Source: AR5 sp041497115 (GTDB taxonomy: Bacteria; Methylomirabilota; Methylomirabilia; Rokubacteriales; CSP1-6). From it: DNA of 64,000 nt. Where the stretch lies: positions 1 through 64,000 of the forward strand of contig JBGQFW010000006.1 in the NCBI GenBank assembly GCA_041497115.1. The letters run 5' to 3'. The position numbers and the translations under genes were made by a program. The notes under the pieces were generated by a model. The model did not search any database. It was given only the letters and a program-made list of their open reading frames with translations, and had not been told where the DNA came from. This document shows, in pieces, positions 43,781-51,980 of the stretch. The number at the start of each line of letters is the position of its first letter. Position 1 is the stretch's first letter.

Positions 43781-44814
43781 ACCGCCACCTCCCGCCCGAG
43801 CGCGGCCGCCGCCACGCGACGGGCGCCGCGGCCGTCCACCAGCCGCTGGCCGGCCCCGCTCATCGCGCGGCGGGTGGCGGCGTCTCCGAGCAGCGCGGCC
43901 AGCGCCTCGGCCAGCCGCACGGCGAAGTCGGCGGCGTCGGGCGACGGCAGCGCGCGCACGGCGCCGCCGGCCGCGAAGCCCGCGAGGTTCGCGCGCTGAT
44001 TGTCGGCCACGGCGGTGGCGAGGGCGGGGCATCCCGCCCACGCCAGCTCGAGGAGCGTGAGACCGGCGGCGGTCACCGCCAGGTCGGCCTCGAGGAACAA
44101 CGAGCACACGTCCGGCGGGTCGTGGCGCACGCGCACCGTCCGGCGGCAGCGGCCGGCCGCCGTCGCCGCCGGCGCCGGATCGGCGAACGGCCCGACGAGC
44201 GCGTCGACGACGAAATCGCCGGGCGCGGCGTCGAGCGCGGCCAGCAGCGGGGCGAGCACCCCCGGCACCTCGCCGCCCCCGAGGGTGACCACGACGGCGG
44301 CGACGCGCTCGCGCAGCCGGCGCTCGGGCCGCGTCCAGCACTGCGGGCGCAGCGGCGCGTACGCCGGGCCGAGGAGGAACCGTGTGTCACCGTGACGCGA
44401 GCGGTGCGGCCGCTCGGCGGCGCCCGGCGCGGGATCGACCACCACGTGGCACGGCGACGGCGTCGCGGCCAGATCGTCGAACGCGACCAGTGTCAGGCCG
44501 GTCGCCCGCAACCGCTCCAGCGCGTCGTCGCTGGCGCGATAGCTGTCGATCACGAGGGTGGCGGCGCCCGTCGCGCCGGCGGCGGCGCACAGCCGCTCGA
44601 GCGCCGGCGCGTCCCACGCCGGCCAGCCGTCGATCGTCACCGCCGTCCGGCCGGCCGCCTCCACGCGCGTGCGGAAGGGGCCGGCGGCGGGCGCGGCCAC
44701 CGACGCCAACGCGCCCTCCGCCTCGAGCGCGGCCGCCAGCGCGAGCGCGCGGCCGAGATGGCCCAGCCCGATGTCGGGGCCGCCGTCGGCGGCGAGGAGG
44801 ACGCGCTCAGCCAT
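43777..44814 (-). CDS. pseG: UDP-2,4-diacetamido-2,4,6-trideoxy-beta-L-altropyranose hydrolase (PseG)
   Basis: Removes UDP from the acetylated PseH product in the pseudaminic acid pathway. The 345-residue GT-B-like protein (MurG relative) starts LLAADGGPDIGLGHLGRALA with the catalytic His in the GxGH loop, then VVDPAPGA, FLLGPAYAPLR, VVVTLGGGEVPG and LAVTAAGLTLLELAWAGCP. The family start is usually (A)DAS.xIGxGHxMR, so the loop is slightly altered. It overlaps pseH by 8 nt. Confidence 0.88.
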   Translation of the reverse strand: MAERVLLAADGGPDIGLGHLGRALALAAALEAEGALASVAAPAAGPFRTRVEAAGRTAVTIDGWPAWDAPALERLCAAAGATGAATLVIDSYRASDDALERLRATGLTLVAFDDLAATPSPCHVVVDPAPGAAERPHRSRHGDTRFLLGPAYAPLRPQCWTRPERRLRERVAAVVVTLGGGEVPGVLAPLLAALDAAPGDFVVDALVGPFADPAPAATAAGRCRRTVRVRHDPPDVCSLFLEADLAVTAAGLTLLELAWAGCPALATAVADNQRANLAGFAAGGAVRALPSPDAADFAVRLAEALAALLGDAATRRAMSGAGQRLVDGRGARRVAAAALGREVAV

Positions 44815-45286
44815 CGCGCCAGGCCATCGCCGTCGCGGTCGCGCCGCCGACGCGGCGCTCGCCGGCCGCCACGAAGCCGGCGCGCTCGAAGGCCGTCCGC
44901 GACCGGGGGTTGTCGGCGCGCACGAGGGCGACCACCGGCGCGCGGCGGCCGGCGGCGCGGAACGCCGCGACCGCCGCGCGCAGCGCCGCCGGTCCGAGCC
45001 CGTGGCCGCGCGCCTCGGGGGCAAGCGCCACGCTCACGAGCGCCTCGCCGGCGGCGGCGTCGAAGCGCACGTAGCCGACGTCGGCGCCGCCCTCGGCGGC
45101 GATCATGTAGATCGGCGCCGTCTCGTCGGTGAGCCGCGCCGCCAGCCAGCGCTCGTGGCGGTCGAAGGCGATCGGCTCGGCGCTGAACGACACGCGGCGG
45201 ACGGTCTCCTCGTTTCTCAGCTCCCAGAGCCGCCGCGCGTCCGCGGCGGTCGCCCGGCGCAGCGACACGGCGGACGCCTCACGCAT
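44807..45286 (-). CDS. pseH: GNAT N-acetyltransferase, PseH-like
   Basis: A 159-residue GNAT protein: LRRATAADARRLWELRNEETV, VSVALAPEARGHGLGPAALRAA (acetyl-CoA loop) and VRADNPRSRTAFERAGF. The N-terminal WELRN.E.VR and the position between pseG and pseI indicate the PseH step, N-acetylation of the 4-amino group of the UDP-altrosamine sugar. ATG 45286 overlaps pseI by 8 nt. In this locus an alternative acyl donor is conceivable because an ACP/KASIII set lies upstream. Confidence 0.85.
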   Translation of the reverse strand: MREASAVSLRRATAADARRLWELRNEETVRRVSFSAEPIAFDRHERWLAARLTDETAPIYMIAAEGGADVGYVRFDAAAGEALVSVALAPEARGHGLGPAALRAAVAAFRAAGRRAPVVALVRADNPRSRTAFERAGFVAAGERRVGGATATAMAWRDG

Positions 45287-46328
45287 AGTCCGCCGCGGTC
45301 AGCGGCGCCTGCGCCGAGAGCGGACGGGCGGCGCGCCGCCCGACGACGCGGTCCCACGCGCTGGGCGGCAGGCCGGGCTCGAGAGCGCCGCAGCGGAGGA
45401 TGACGAGGTTGTCGGGGCCGAGCGGCTCGCCCGAGGCCACGTCGCGGGCGACGAAGATCGCGCGGCGGGCGAAGCGCCGCAGCTCCTGCTCGACCGGCTG
45501 CACCGTCTTGTCGCCGCTGCCGAGCGCGCTCTCGACCTCGCGGACCTTGCGCACGAGCAGCGCCAGCTCGTCGGGCTCGACGGCGAACGCGTGGTCGGGG
45601 CCGGGCAGCCGGTTGCTCAGCGTGAAGTGCTTCTCGAGCAGGTTGGCCCCGAGCGCGACCGCCGCGAGCGGCCCCACCAGCGGATCGCGGGAGTGATCGG
45701 ACAGCCCCACCGGCACGCCGAACGCCGCCTTCATCGTCACGATCGCGCGCAGGTTGAGCGCGTCGAGCGGCGCCGGGTAGGCGGCGGTGCACTGCATGAG
45801 CGCCAGCGGTCGTCCCGCCATCGCGGTCACCGTCTCGCCCACCTCGTCGAGGTCGGCGGTGCCGGTGGAGACGATCAGCGGCTTGCCGCGGGCGGCCGTG
45901 TAGCGCACGAGCGGCAGGTGCGTCATCTCATAGGAGGCGATCTTGTAGGCGCGCACGAGCGGGTCGAGCCGGTCCACCGACTCCTCGTCGAACGCGGAGG
46001 CCAGGAAGTCGATCGAGCGGGAGGCCGAGTGGTCGGCCAGCGCGGGCAGCCACTCGTACGGCATCTCCATGTCGGCGATGACGTCGTAGATCGACCGGTC
46101 GAGCTTGAGGTACTCGGACCGCCCGGCGCCGCGGGCGTAGAGCTTGCTCGCCCGGAAGAGCTGAAACTTGACGGCGTCGGCGCCCGCCTCGGCGGCGACG
46201 TCGATGAGCCGCCGCGCCTGCTCGAGGCGGCCGTCGTGATTGGACCCCGCCTCGGCGATGACGTAGCACGGCTGCCCGTCGCCGATCCGCCGCCGCCCCA
46301 CGCCGACCGTCGCCACCACAGCGCTCAC
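45279..46328 (-). CDS. pseI: pseudaminic acid synthase (NeuB family)
   Basis: Condenses the PseG product with phosphoenolpyruvate to give the nine-carbon acid. The 349-residue protein has the NeuB barrel (CYVIAEAGSNHDGRLEQA, DAVKFQLFRASKLYA, LVSTGTADLDEV with I shown as LI, VGLSDHSRDP, EKHFTLSNRLPGPDHAFA) and a C-terminal SAF antifreeze-like domain. The ALMQCTAAYPAP segment is standard. PseI is favoured over NeuB or LegI because of the flanking pseG and pseH. GTG 46328 overlaps as GTGA. Confidence 0.9.
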   Translation of the reverse strand: MSAVVATVGVGRRRIGDGQPCYVIAEAGSNHDGRLEQARRLIDVAAEAGADAVKFQLFRASKLYARGAGRSEYLKLDRSIYDVIADMEMPYEWLPALADHSASRSIDFLASAFDEESVDRLDPLVRAYKIASYEMTHLPLVRYTAARGKPLIVSTGTADLDEVGETVTAMAGRPLALMQCTAAYPAPLDALNLRAIVTMKAAFGVPVGLSDHSRDPLVGPLAAVALGANLLEKHFTLSNRLPGPDHAFAVEPDELALLVRKVREVESALGSGDKTVQPVEQELRRFARRAIFVARDVASGEPLGPDNLVILRCGALEPGLPPSAWDRVVGRRAARPLSAQAPLTAADYA

Positions 46329-47614
46329 GGCTGGCGGAACACCGGCTCGACGACGCGGCCCTCCAGGCGGCGGGCGGCGTCCCCCGCCCGCACCGCGTCG
46401 GCGACGATGCCGAGCGCGGTGCCGTACACGCCGAGGGTCGTCTCGACGTCCCGATCGTCGTGGGAGAACGACACGTTCATCCCGCCGCCCAGCAGGATGC
46501 CGCGCTTGAGGCACTCTTGTAGAAACAGCGTCTTGAGGATCGCCGGATCGCCGCCGCCGGGATCGGCGACCGTGATCACGGTGCGCGGCGGATAGCCGAC
46601 GCACGCCAGGTGGCGCTCGAGCCCGGCCGCGCGGGCGAGCGCGTTGAACCCCTCCTGCAGCCGGCCGCCCTGCCGCCACAGGTGCGCGATCACCGGCTTG
46701 TCGCACATCTCGCGCACCGTCGCCAGCGCCGCCGCCAGCGAGACGGCCTCGCCGCCGAAGGTGAACGAGAAGAAGATCCGGTCGAAGACCTCCATGAGGT
46801 CGCGGCGCCCGACCACCGCCGCGATGGGAAAGCCGTTGCCGAGCGCCTTGCCGAAGCAGGCCAGGTCGGGAATCACGCCGAACAGCTCCTGGGCGCCGCC
46901 GAGCGCCAGGCGGAATCCGGTGACGATCTCATCGAACACCAGCAGCGCCCCCTGGCGATGGGCGAGGTCGCGCACGCCCTCGAGGAAGCCGGGGGCGGGC
47001 GGCACGATGCCGACCGGCTCCATGACGACGGCGGCCACGCGACCGGGATGCTCGGCGAACACGCGCTCGAGGCTGGCCAGGTCGTTGTAGGCGAACGTCA
47101 CCGTGAGCTCGCGCACCGCCTTCGGGATGCCGTCGGCGCGCGTGGTCGTGGCGATGTACCAGTCCTGCCAGCCGTGGTAGCCGCAGCAGGCGATGACGTC
47201 GCGGCCGGTGAGGGCGCGCGCGGCGCGCACCGCGCCGGCGGTCGCGTCGGAGCCGTTCTTGCCGAAGCGCACCATGTCGGCGCCGGGGATGAGCTCGGTC
47301 AACGCCTCCGCCACCTCGACCTCGAGTGGATGCGCCGTCGAGAACGACACGCCCTCGGCGGCCTGGCGGGTGACGGCCTCCACGACGGCCGGGTAGGCGT
47401 GGCCGAGGATCACCGCGCCGAGCGCCATCGGGTAGTCGATGTACTCGTTGTCGTCGACATCCCAGACGTGGCTGCCGCGGCCGCGGGCCAGGAACGCCGG
47501 TCCCACCCCCTCGACGTAGGCGTTCCGCCCCTTGCTGAACGTCTGCGTGGCCGACGGGATGACAGCCAGCGCCCGCTTGAGATACGCGCTCGACCGCTCG
47601 CCCTTGCGCGCCAT
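46325..47614 (-). CDS. class III aminotransferase, glutamate-1-semialdehyde-aminomutase-like
   Basis: A 429-residue PLP enzyme related to HemL: FGKNGSDATAGAVRAARA, CCGYHGWQDWYIA, VFDEIVTGFRLALGG and the lysine block LACFGKALGNGFPIAAV. The context is not tetrapyrrole synthesis. HemL-like genes next to SpsF and NeuB-family genes are common in surface sugar clusters, where they probably aminate a keto sugar or an acyclic sugar. ATG 47614 overlaps the upstream stop by one base. The substrate is unknown. Confidence 0.82.
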   Translation of the reverse strand: MARKGERSSAYLKRALAVIPSATQTFSKGRNAYVEGVGPAFLARGRGSHVWDVDDNEYIDYPMALGAVILGHAYPAVVEAVTRQAAEGVSFSTAHPLEVEVAEALTELIPGADMVRFGKNGSDATAGAVRAARALTGRDVIACCGYHGWQDWYIATTTRADGIPKAVRELTVTFAYNDLASLERVFAEHPGRVAAVVMEPVGIVPPAPGFLEGVRDLAHRQGALLVFDEIVTGFRLALGGAQELFGVIPDLACFGKALGNGFPIAAVVGRRDLMEVFDRIFFSFTFGGEAVSLAAALATVREMCDKPVIAHLWRQGGRLQEGFNALARAAGLERHLACVGYPPRTVITVADPGGGDPAILKTLFLQECLKRGILLGGGMNVSFSHDDRDVETTLGVYGTALGIVADAVRAGDAARRLEGRVVEPVFRQP

Positions 47615-48870
47615 CACGCCTCCCCTGCCGCGCCCGCGCGCATCGTGCCGGCGACGAGGTCGAGGAGACGCGCCGACGCGCGCCCGTCGACCGCTCCCAG
47701 GAACTTCGCCAGGTACGCCTCCCGCGCCGCGCCGTCGACGGCCCAGTCGCCCAGGCGCATGCGCGGCAGCTGCTCGATCGTCTCGCCGACGCCCAGCGTG
47801 GCGGCCACGCCCTTGAACTGGAACAACATCCCCTCCTCGCGCCCGAACAGCCGCGGGTGCCACGGCTGGGTCGTGCCCATCTGGTCCAGCTCCGGCGCGA
47901 TCGAGAGGCTGGGCACGCCGACCGCCACCGCCTCGAGGATCGCGAAGCTGTAGAAGTGGACGCACAGGCCGGCGACGGCGAGCAGCTCGACGATCGTCGC
48001 CGGGTACTGGGTGCGGTCGTACAGCACCTGGTCGGCGACGCGCCGGAGATAGCGCGGCACCGGATCCTTGGCCCGCGCCTTCACCACGAGCAGGGCGTCG
48101 TTGGCGTCGGCGAACTCGCGCACGGCGCGCGTCACGCCGACGTCGTCCCAGCCACGATCCACCAGCCGGACGAGGTCGCCGGCGCTGCTCCGACGCAGGC
48201 GCCACCGTCGCCACGCGCGGTTGCCGCCCGCGTACGCCCAGCGGCTCCACGGCGTCGCTGGATTCGAGTGGAAGGGATAGGGCAGGTAGAGGACGACCGG
48301 GCGCGCCGCCGGGATCCCGAGCCGCCGCCGGATCTCCTCGGGATCGACCGCGCCGATCTGGTCGAGCTCCGGCATCCCGACCGCGGTCGAGCGCGCGCGG
48401 ATCTCCCCCTCGCGCGCGTCGCCGGCGGTCGTGAGCCCGCGGTCGCGGAAGTTGTCGAGCGCGAAGTCCACCCACCAGTCGCTGTGGACGGCCACGCCGG
48501 CCGCCCGCGTGAAGTCCTCGGGGACGAGCTTTCGCCAGAGGTCCCCGGTGAACTGGAGGATCGTCCACGGCACCGCGGCGGCCGCGCGGCCGTCCGGCTT
48601 CTTCTCGATCGCGACGACCGCGTCCACGCCCGCCGCCGCCACCGCATCGAGCAGCGCGGCGCGGCCGGCGTACATGACGATCCGCGGCGTCCCCGCGCGG
48701 AAGCGGGGGGCCCGGTCGGCGGCGGGGAACTCGTAGCCCTTGTGGCCGCGTCGCGCCTGCGCGCCGTCGTGCAGGGCGACGACCTCCATTCCGCGGGCGA
48801 GCGCCGCCTCGACCACCGGCCCCAGCAGCCGGTAGTAGTTGTTCCGGGTGATGACGACGCCGAGCCTCAT
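47614..48870 (-). CDS. uncharacterised GT-B-like protein of the glycan locus
   Basis: A 418-residue cytosolic protein without signal peptide. The N-terminus LGVVITRNNYYRLLGPVVEAAL and the C-terminal half (VVLYLPYPFHSNPATPW, then LYDRTQYPATIVELLAVAGL and FAILEAVAVGVPSLSIAPE) look like the two lobes of a GT-B transferase of the CDP-glycerol or sialyltransferase-like kind. No exact family is recognised. Its place between the HemL-like and DUF4910 genes suggests a shared job on the same sugar. Confidence 0.65.
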   Translation of the reverse strand: MRLGVVITRNNYYRLLGPVVEAALARGMEVVALHDGAQARRGHKGYEFPAADRAPRFRAGTPRIVMYAGRAALLDAVAAAGVDAVVAIEKKPDGRAAAAVPWTILQFTGDLWRKLVPEDFTRAAGVAVHSDWWVDFALDNFRDRGLTTAGDAREGEIRARSTAVGMPELDQIGAVDPEEIRRRLGIPAARPVVLYLPYPFHSNPATPWSRWAYAGGNRAWRRWRLRRSSAGDLVRLVDRGWDDVGVTRAVREFADANDALLVVKARAKDPVPRYLRRVADQVLYDRTQYPATIVELLAVAGLCVHFYSFAILEAVAVGVPSLSIAPELDQMGTTQPWHPRLFGREEGMLFQFKGVAATLGVGETIEQLPRMRLGDWAVDGAAREAYLAKFLGAVDGRASARLLDLVAGTMRAGAAGEA

Positions 48871-50219
48871 GCCGCCGCCGCCATGCGCACGAGCCCCTCG
48901 CGCGCGAAGCGGTCCACCCAGCCGCGGACCTGCTCGAACGGCAGCCGCACGAACGCGGCGATCTCGCCCACCGAGTTCCGGCCGTCGATGCACGCCATGA
49001 TCAGGTCCATCGCGGCGTTGAGCTCCGGCTGCTCGCGCCAGTCCACCCACAGCCCGTACTGCGACAGGAAGATCGGCCCCGTGTAGAGCGGCACCGGCAC
49101 CACGTCGTCCGCCTGCGCCGGCCGCGCCGGCAGGCGGTCGCGCAGCCGCAGCCCTCCGCGCTCGCGCGCGCAGCCCGCCGGCTCCAGGCTCTCCAGGCCG
49201 TCCACGATGTCCCGCACGATCTCGAACCCCTCGGTGATGCCGGGCCAGTCCAGCCGCGCGGGAATGTCGCGGTGGGAATGGTAGTCCTCGAACGGGCCGC
49301 GGTTGAGCGCGATCGAGGGGATCCAGAGATTCGCGCTCGACGTCACCGCCTCGTCGTTCATGATGCCGTCCTCGCGGAAGGGCAGCGCCGTGAAGTCCGA
49401 GCCGAACCGCTTGGTGAGGACCTGGGTCGCCACCTCGTCGATCAGCGAGTCGCCGCGCAGCGATCTCTGCAGCCGCACCCGCCCCGGCCGCCCCCAGAAC
49501 TCGGTGTAGACGCTGTACACGATGTCGTCCGCCAGCTCCGGGTGGTTGGCCAGGAACGCGATGGTGCCGATCGTCTCGGGCAGGAACGTGAACACGTACG
49601 TGAAGAACCGCGGCGTCGCCTTCAGGTGCGCGTAGAGCGCGTGGGCGACCGCCGTCCCGCTCAGGCTGTCGTTGCACTGGTAGGGGTGGCAGATGTCGCT
49701 GCTGACGAGGATCGTCTGCGGCGAGCGGCCGGGCAGCCGGACGTAGCCGACCCGGAAGACGTCGTCGTAGTAACGGGCGTCCACCCTCACGTGATACTCG
49801 GCGTCGCGATCGAGCCGCGCGACCAGATCGAAGGGCAGGTTGAATCCCCAGTCCAGCCGTCCGTAGTAGCGGAAGTTCCACACGAGCAGCGCCGGCCGCG
49901 TCGCGTCCGCGTAGACGTGCCGCCGCAGCTCGTCGTAGGAGACGACCGCGTCGACCGGCAGCGAGCCGCTCGACACGCACAGCGGCTCGGTGGCCGTCGA
50001 GACGATCTCCCGCCCGCCGCACGCGATCGAGGCCGACCGGAGGTCCCACTTGCGTGGCAGCCGCCAGGTCCAGGCGGCGCTGCCGGTGGGATAGCCGTCG
50101 ATCACGAGGTCGGGAACGAACTCCGCCTTGATGATGTCCAGGGCCCGGTCGAGGTCGGGGCTGCAGATCGACCGGTTGAGCGGATGCAGTCGCTCGATGA
50201 AGCGCCGCATGTCGCTCAT
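48867..50219 (-). CDS. DUF4910 (M28-like aminopeptidase-fold) protein
   Basis: A 450-residue protein of the DUF2172/DUF4910 type: a zinc-peptidase-like core with SSDICHPYQCNDSLSG (His and Asp ligand region), FTFLPETIGTIAFL, and ALNRGPFEDYHSHRDIP with further His/Asp residues. The last 80 residues form a winged-helix-like segment (EIAAFVRLPFEQVRGWVDRF). Such proteins recur in sialic-acid-like gene clusters, but their substrate is not known. ATGA overlaps join it to both neighbours. Confidence 0.8.
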   Translation of the reverse strand: MSDMRRFIERLHPLNRSICSPDLDRALDIIKAEFVPDLVIDGYPTGSAAWTWRLPRKWDLRSASIACGGREIVSTATEPLCVSSGSLPVDAVVSYDELRRHVYADATRPALLVWNFRYYGRLDWGFNLPFDLVARLDRDAEYHVRVDARYYDDVFRVGYVRLPGRSPQTILVSSDICHPYQCNDSLSGTAVAHALYAHLKATPRFFTYVFTFLPETIGTIAFLANHPELADDIVYSVYTEFWGRPGRVRLQRSLRGDSLIDEVATQVLTKRFGSDFTALPFREDGIMNDEAVTSSANLWIPSIALNRGPFEDYHSHRDIPARLDWPGITEGFEIVRDIVDGLESLEPAGCARERGGLRLRDRLPARPAQADDVVPVPLYTGPIFLSQYGLWVDWREQPELNAAMDLIMACIDGRNSVGEIAAFVRLPFEQVRGWVDRFAREGLVRMAAAA

Positions 50220-50983
50220 CGGTTGCCCTTCCCGGAGCCCGCGAACTTCTCGTTGCGCGTGAGGCCGGCGTTGAGCGTCGCCAGCTCGGGATGCGCGCGC
50301 AGGAGCGCGAGCACCTCGGCCATTCCGAACGGGCGCGTCCCGTCCGGGCTCAGCGCGGCGTAGACCGCCCGCACGAACTCGAGATCGCCGGCGGTATCGA
50401 CGGTCCAGCGCAGCGCGGAGAGGTCCTCGGCGTGGCGCACGTTGACGAGGCCGAACCGCTCGGGTCGGTCCCAGATGTACGGCGTCACGTGCTCGCGGTC
50501 GGCGGGATGGCGCGCCTCGCGCCACGCCGCCTCCAGCGCCTCGCGCGAGAACACCTCGGTGTCGAGGCCGTCGGGATAGGTCGGCGGGTGCACGTTGCTG
50601 ACGTAGCCGACGCGTCCCCCGTGGGCGACGAACTCGGCGACGACGCGCGCCGAGACCGCCGGATCGAGGAGCGGGCAGTCCGGCGTGATCCGCACGATGG
50701 CGTCGGCGGGATGGGCGCGCACCGCCGCCTGGAAGCGGTCGAGGACGTCGTCCTCGCTGCCCCGCACCCACGGGAGCCCGGCCGCCACCGCGAACCGCAC
50801 GACCGGCTCGTCGCGCGGCTGGTCGGTGGTGGCGATCACGATCTCGTCGAGGCCGGGGATCGCGCGCGCCCGCGCGACGACGTGCGCCAGCATGGGACGG
50901 CCGGCCACCTCCGCCAGCGCCTTGCCGGGCAGGCGGCTCGAGCCGAGGCGGACCTGCACGACGGCCACGCAGCGCAGCGCCAT
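50216..50983 (-). CDS. SpsF-type cytidylyltransferase
   Basis: A 255-residue nucleotidyltransferase: VAVVQVRLGSSRLPGKALAE (CTP-binding loop with the R-x3-S-x-R-L-PGK pattern), IVIATTDQP, and VRITPDCPLLDP with the metal-binding Asp. SpsF-type enzymes stand in for PseF/NeuA in many nonulosonate clusters, so it is the best candidate for making the CMP-activated pseudaminic-type acid. A typical PseF is not seen elsewhere in the window. ATG 50983 shares one base with the upstream stop. Confidence 0.83.
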   Translation of the reverse strand: MALRCVAVVQVRLGSSRLPGKALAEVAGRPMLAHVVARARAIPGLDEIVIATTDQPRDEPVVRFAVAAGLPWVRGSEDDVLDRFQAAVRAHPADAIVRITPDCPLLDPAVSARVVAEFVAHGGRVGYVSNVHPPTYPDGLDTEVFSREALEAAWREARHPADREHVTPYIWDRPERFGLVNVRHAEDLSALRWTVDTAGDLEFVRAVYAALSPDGTRPFGMAEVLALLRAHPELATLNAGLTRNEKFAGSGKGNR

Positions 50984-51969
50984 CAGACGGTGATCCAGCG
51001 GCGCCCGGCCGCCGAGGCCTTGGCCGCTTCCACCAGCCGGAGGGCGGCGAGCGCCTCGCCCGCCCCGATCGTCGGCTGCTCGCGCCCCTCGAGGCACGCG
51101 ACGAGGTGCCGCATCTCCTCCACGAACATCTCGTTGTGGTCGAAGTCGATCGGCTCGCGAAACCCCTCCCAGCGGTCGCGCTCCTCGCCGAAGACCGTCA
51201 CCCGCCCCTCGATGTAGTCGCACACGATGACGCCCCGCTCGCCGATGACCTCGCAGTCGCGCCGGTAGGAGCGCTGCAGGTAGTCCAGGTGGAGCTGGGC
51301 GATCGGGCCGCCGGCGAACCGCAGCGTCACCTCCGCGAAGTCCTCCACGTCGATCGCCAGCTCGGAGAGGCGGCCGGCCGTGCAGAAGACGTCGGTGACG
51401 GGGCCGAACATCCAGCGCAGATAGTCGAACTCGTGGATGGCGTCGAGGAGGATCCCGCCCCCGTGGGCGGCGTGGGCGCGATACGTCTGGCGGTAGTCCG
51501 CGCCCGGCTTCCAGAACGGCAGGTGGAAGCCGCACTGGGCCCGGACCGCGAGGACGCGGCCGATCCGCCCCTCGTCCACCAGCGCCTTGACGCGCCGGAG
51601 CGGGCGGAAGAAGCGCAGGTTGGCGCCGACCAGCACGCGGCAGCCGCGCGCGTCGGCCTCCGCGAGCAGGTCGGCGACGCCCTCGGAGCGCGCCGCGATC
51701 GGCTTCTCGACGAACAGGTGGGTGGCCCAGCCGAGCGTGAGGCGGGCCAGCTCGAGATGGGACGACGGCGGCGTGCAGATCACCACCGCGTCCGGCTTGT
51801 GCGCGCCGGCGCCGGCGAGGGCCGGCAGGGGCTCGAGGCCGAGGCCGGCCGCCGCCCCCGCCAGCCGCTCGCCGTCGGCGTCGAAGCCGAGGACGTCGTG
51901 GCCGAGCGCGCGCAGGTTGCGCGCGTGGCGCTGGCCGATCGACCCGAGCCCGACGACCAGGAACCGCAT
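50983..51969 (-). CDS. Gfo/Idh/MocA-family oxidoreductase
   Basis: A 328-residue NAD(P)-dependent sugar oxidoreductase. The N-terminal Rossmann fold has FLVVGLGSIGQRHARNLRAL, and LFVEKPIA holds the conserved EKP lysine. The catalytic region is GGGILLDAIHEFDYLRW with the conserved Asp and His. Members in these clusters oxidise or reduce C3 or C4 of nucleotide sugars or nonulosonates. It lies 11 nt downstream of the radical SAM gene and is coupled to spsF. Confidence 0.85.
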   Translation of the reverse strand: MRFLVVGLGSIGQRHARNLRALGHDVLGFDADGERLAGAAAGLGLEPLPALAGAGAHKPDAVVICTPPSSHLELARLTLGWATHLFVEKPIAARSEGVADLLAEADARGCRVLVGANLRFFRPLRRVKALVDEGRIGRVLAVRAQCGFHLPFWKPGADYRQTYRAHAAHGGGILLDAIHEFDYLRWMFGPVTDVFCTAGRLSELAIDVEDFAEVTLRFAGGPIAQLHLDYLQRSYRRDCEVIGERGVIVCDYIEGRVTVFGEERDRWEGFREPIDFDHNEMFVEEMRHLVACLEGREQPTIGAGEALAALRLVEAAKASAAGRRWITV

Positions 51970-51980
51970 GCGGGCCGGCG

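Noticed and set aside
46325..47614. HemL (glutamate-1-semialdehyde aminomutase) of tetrapyrrole synthesis
   Set aside because: The family match is general to class III aminotransferases. The neighbours are pseI, SpsF and DUF4910, with no heme genes nearby.
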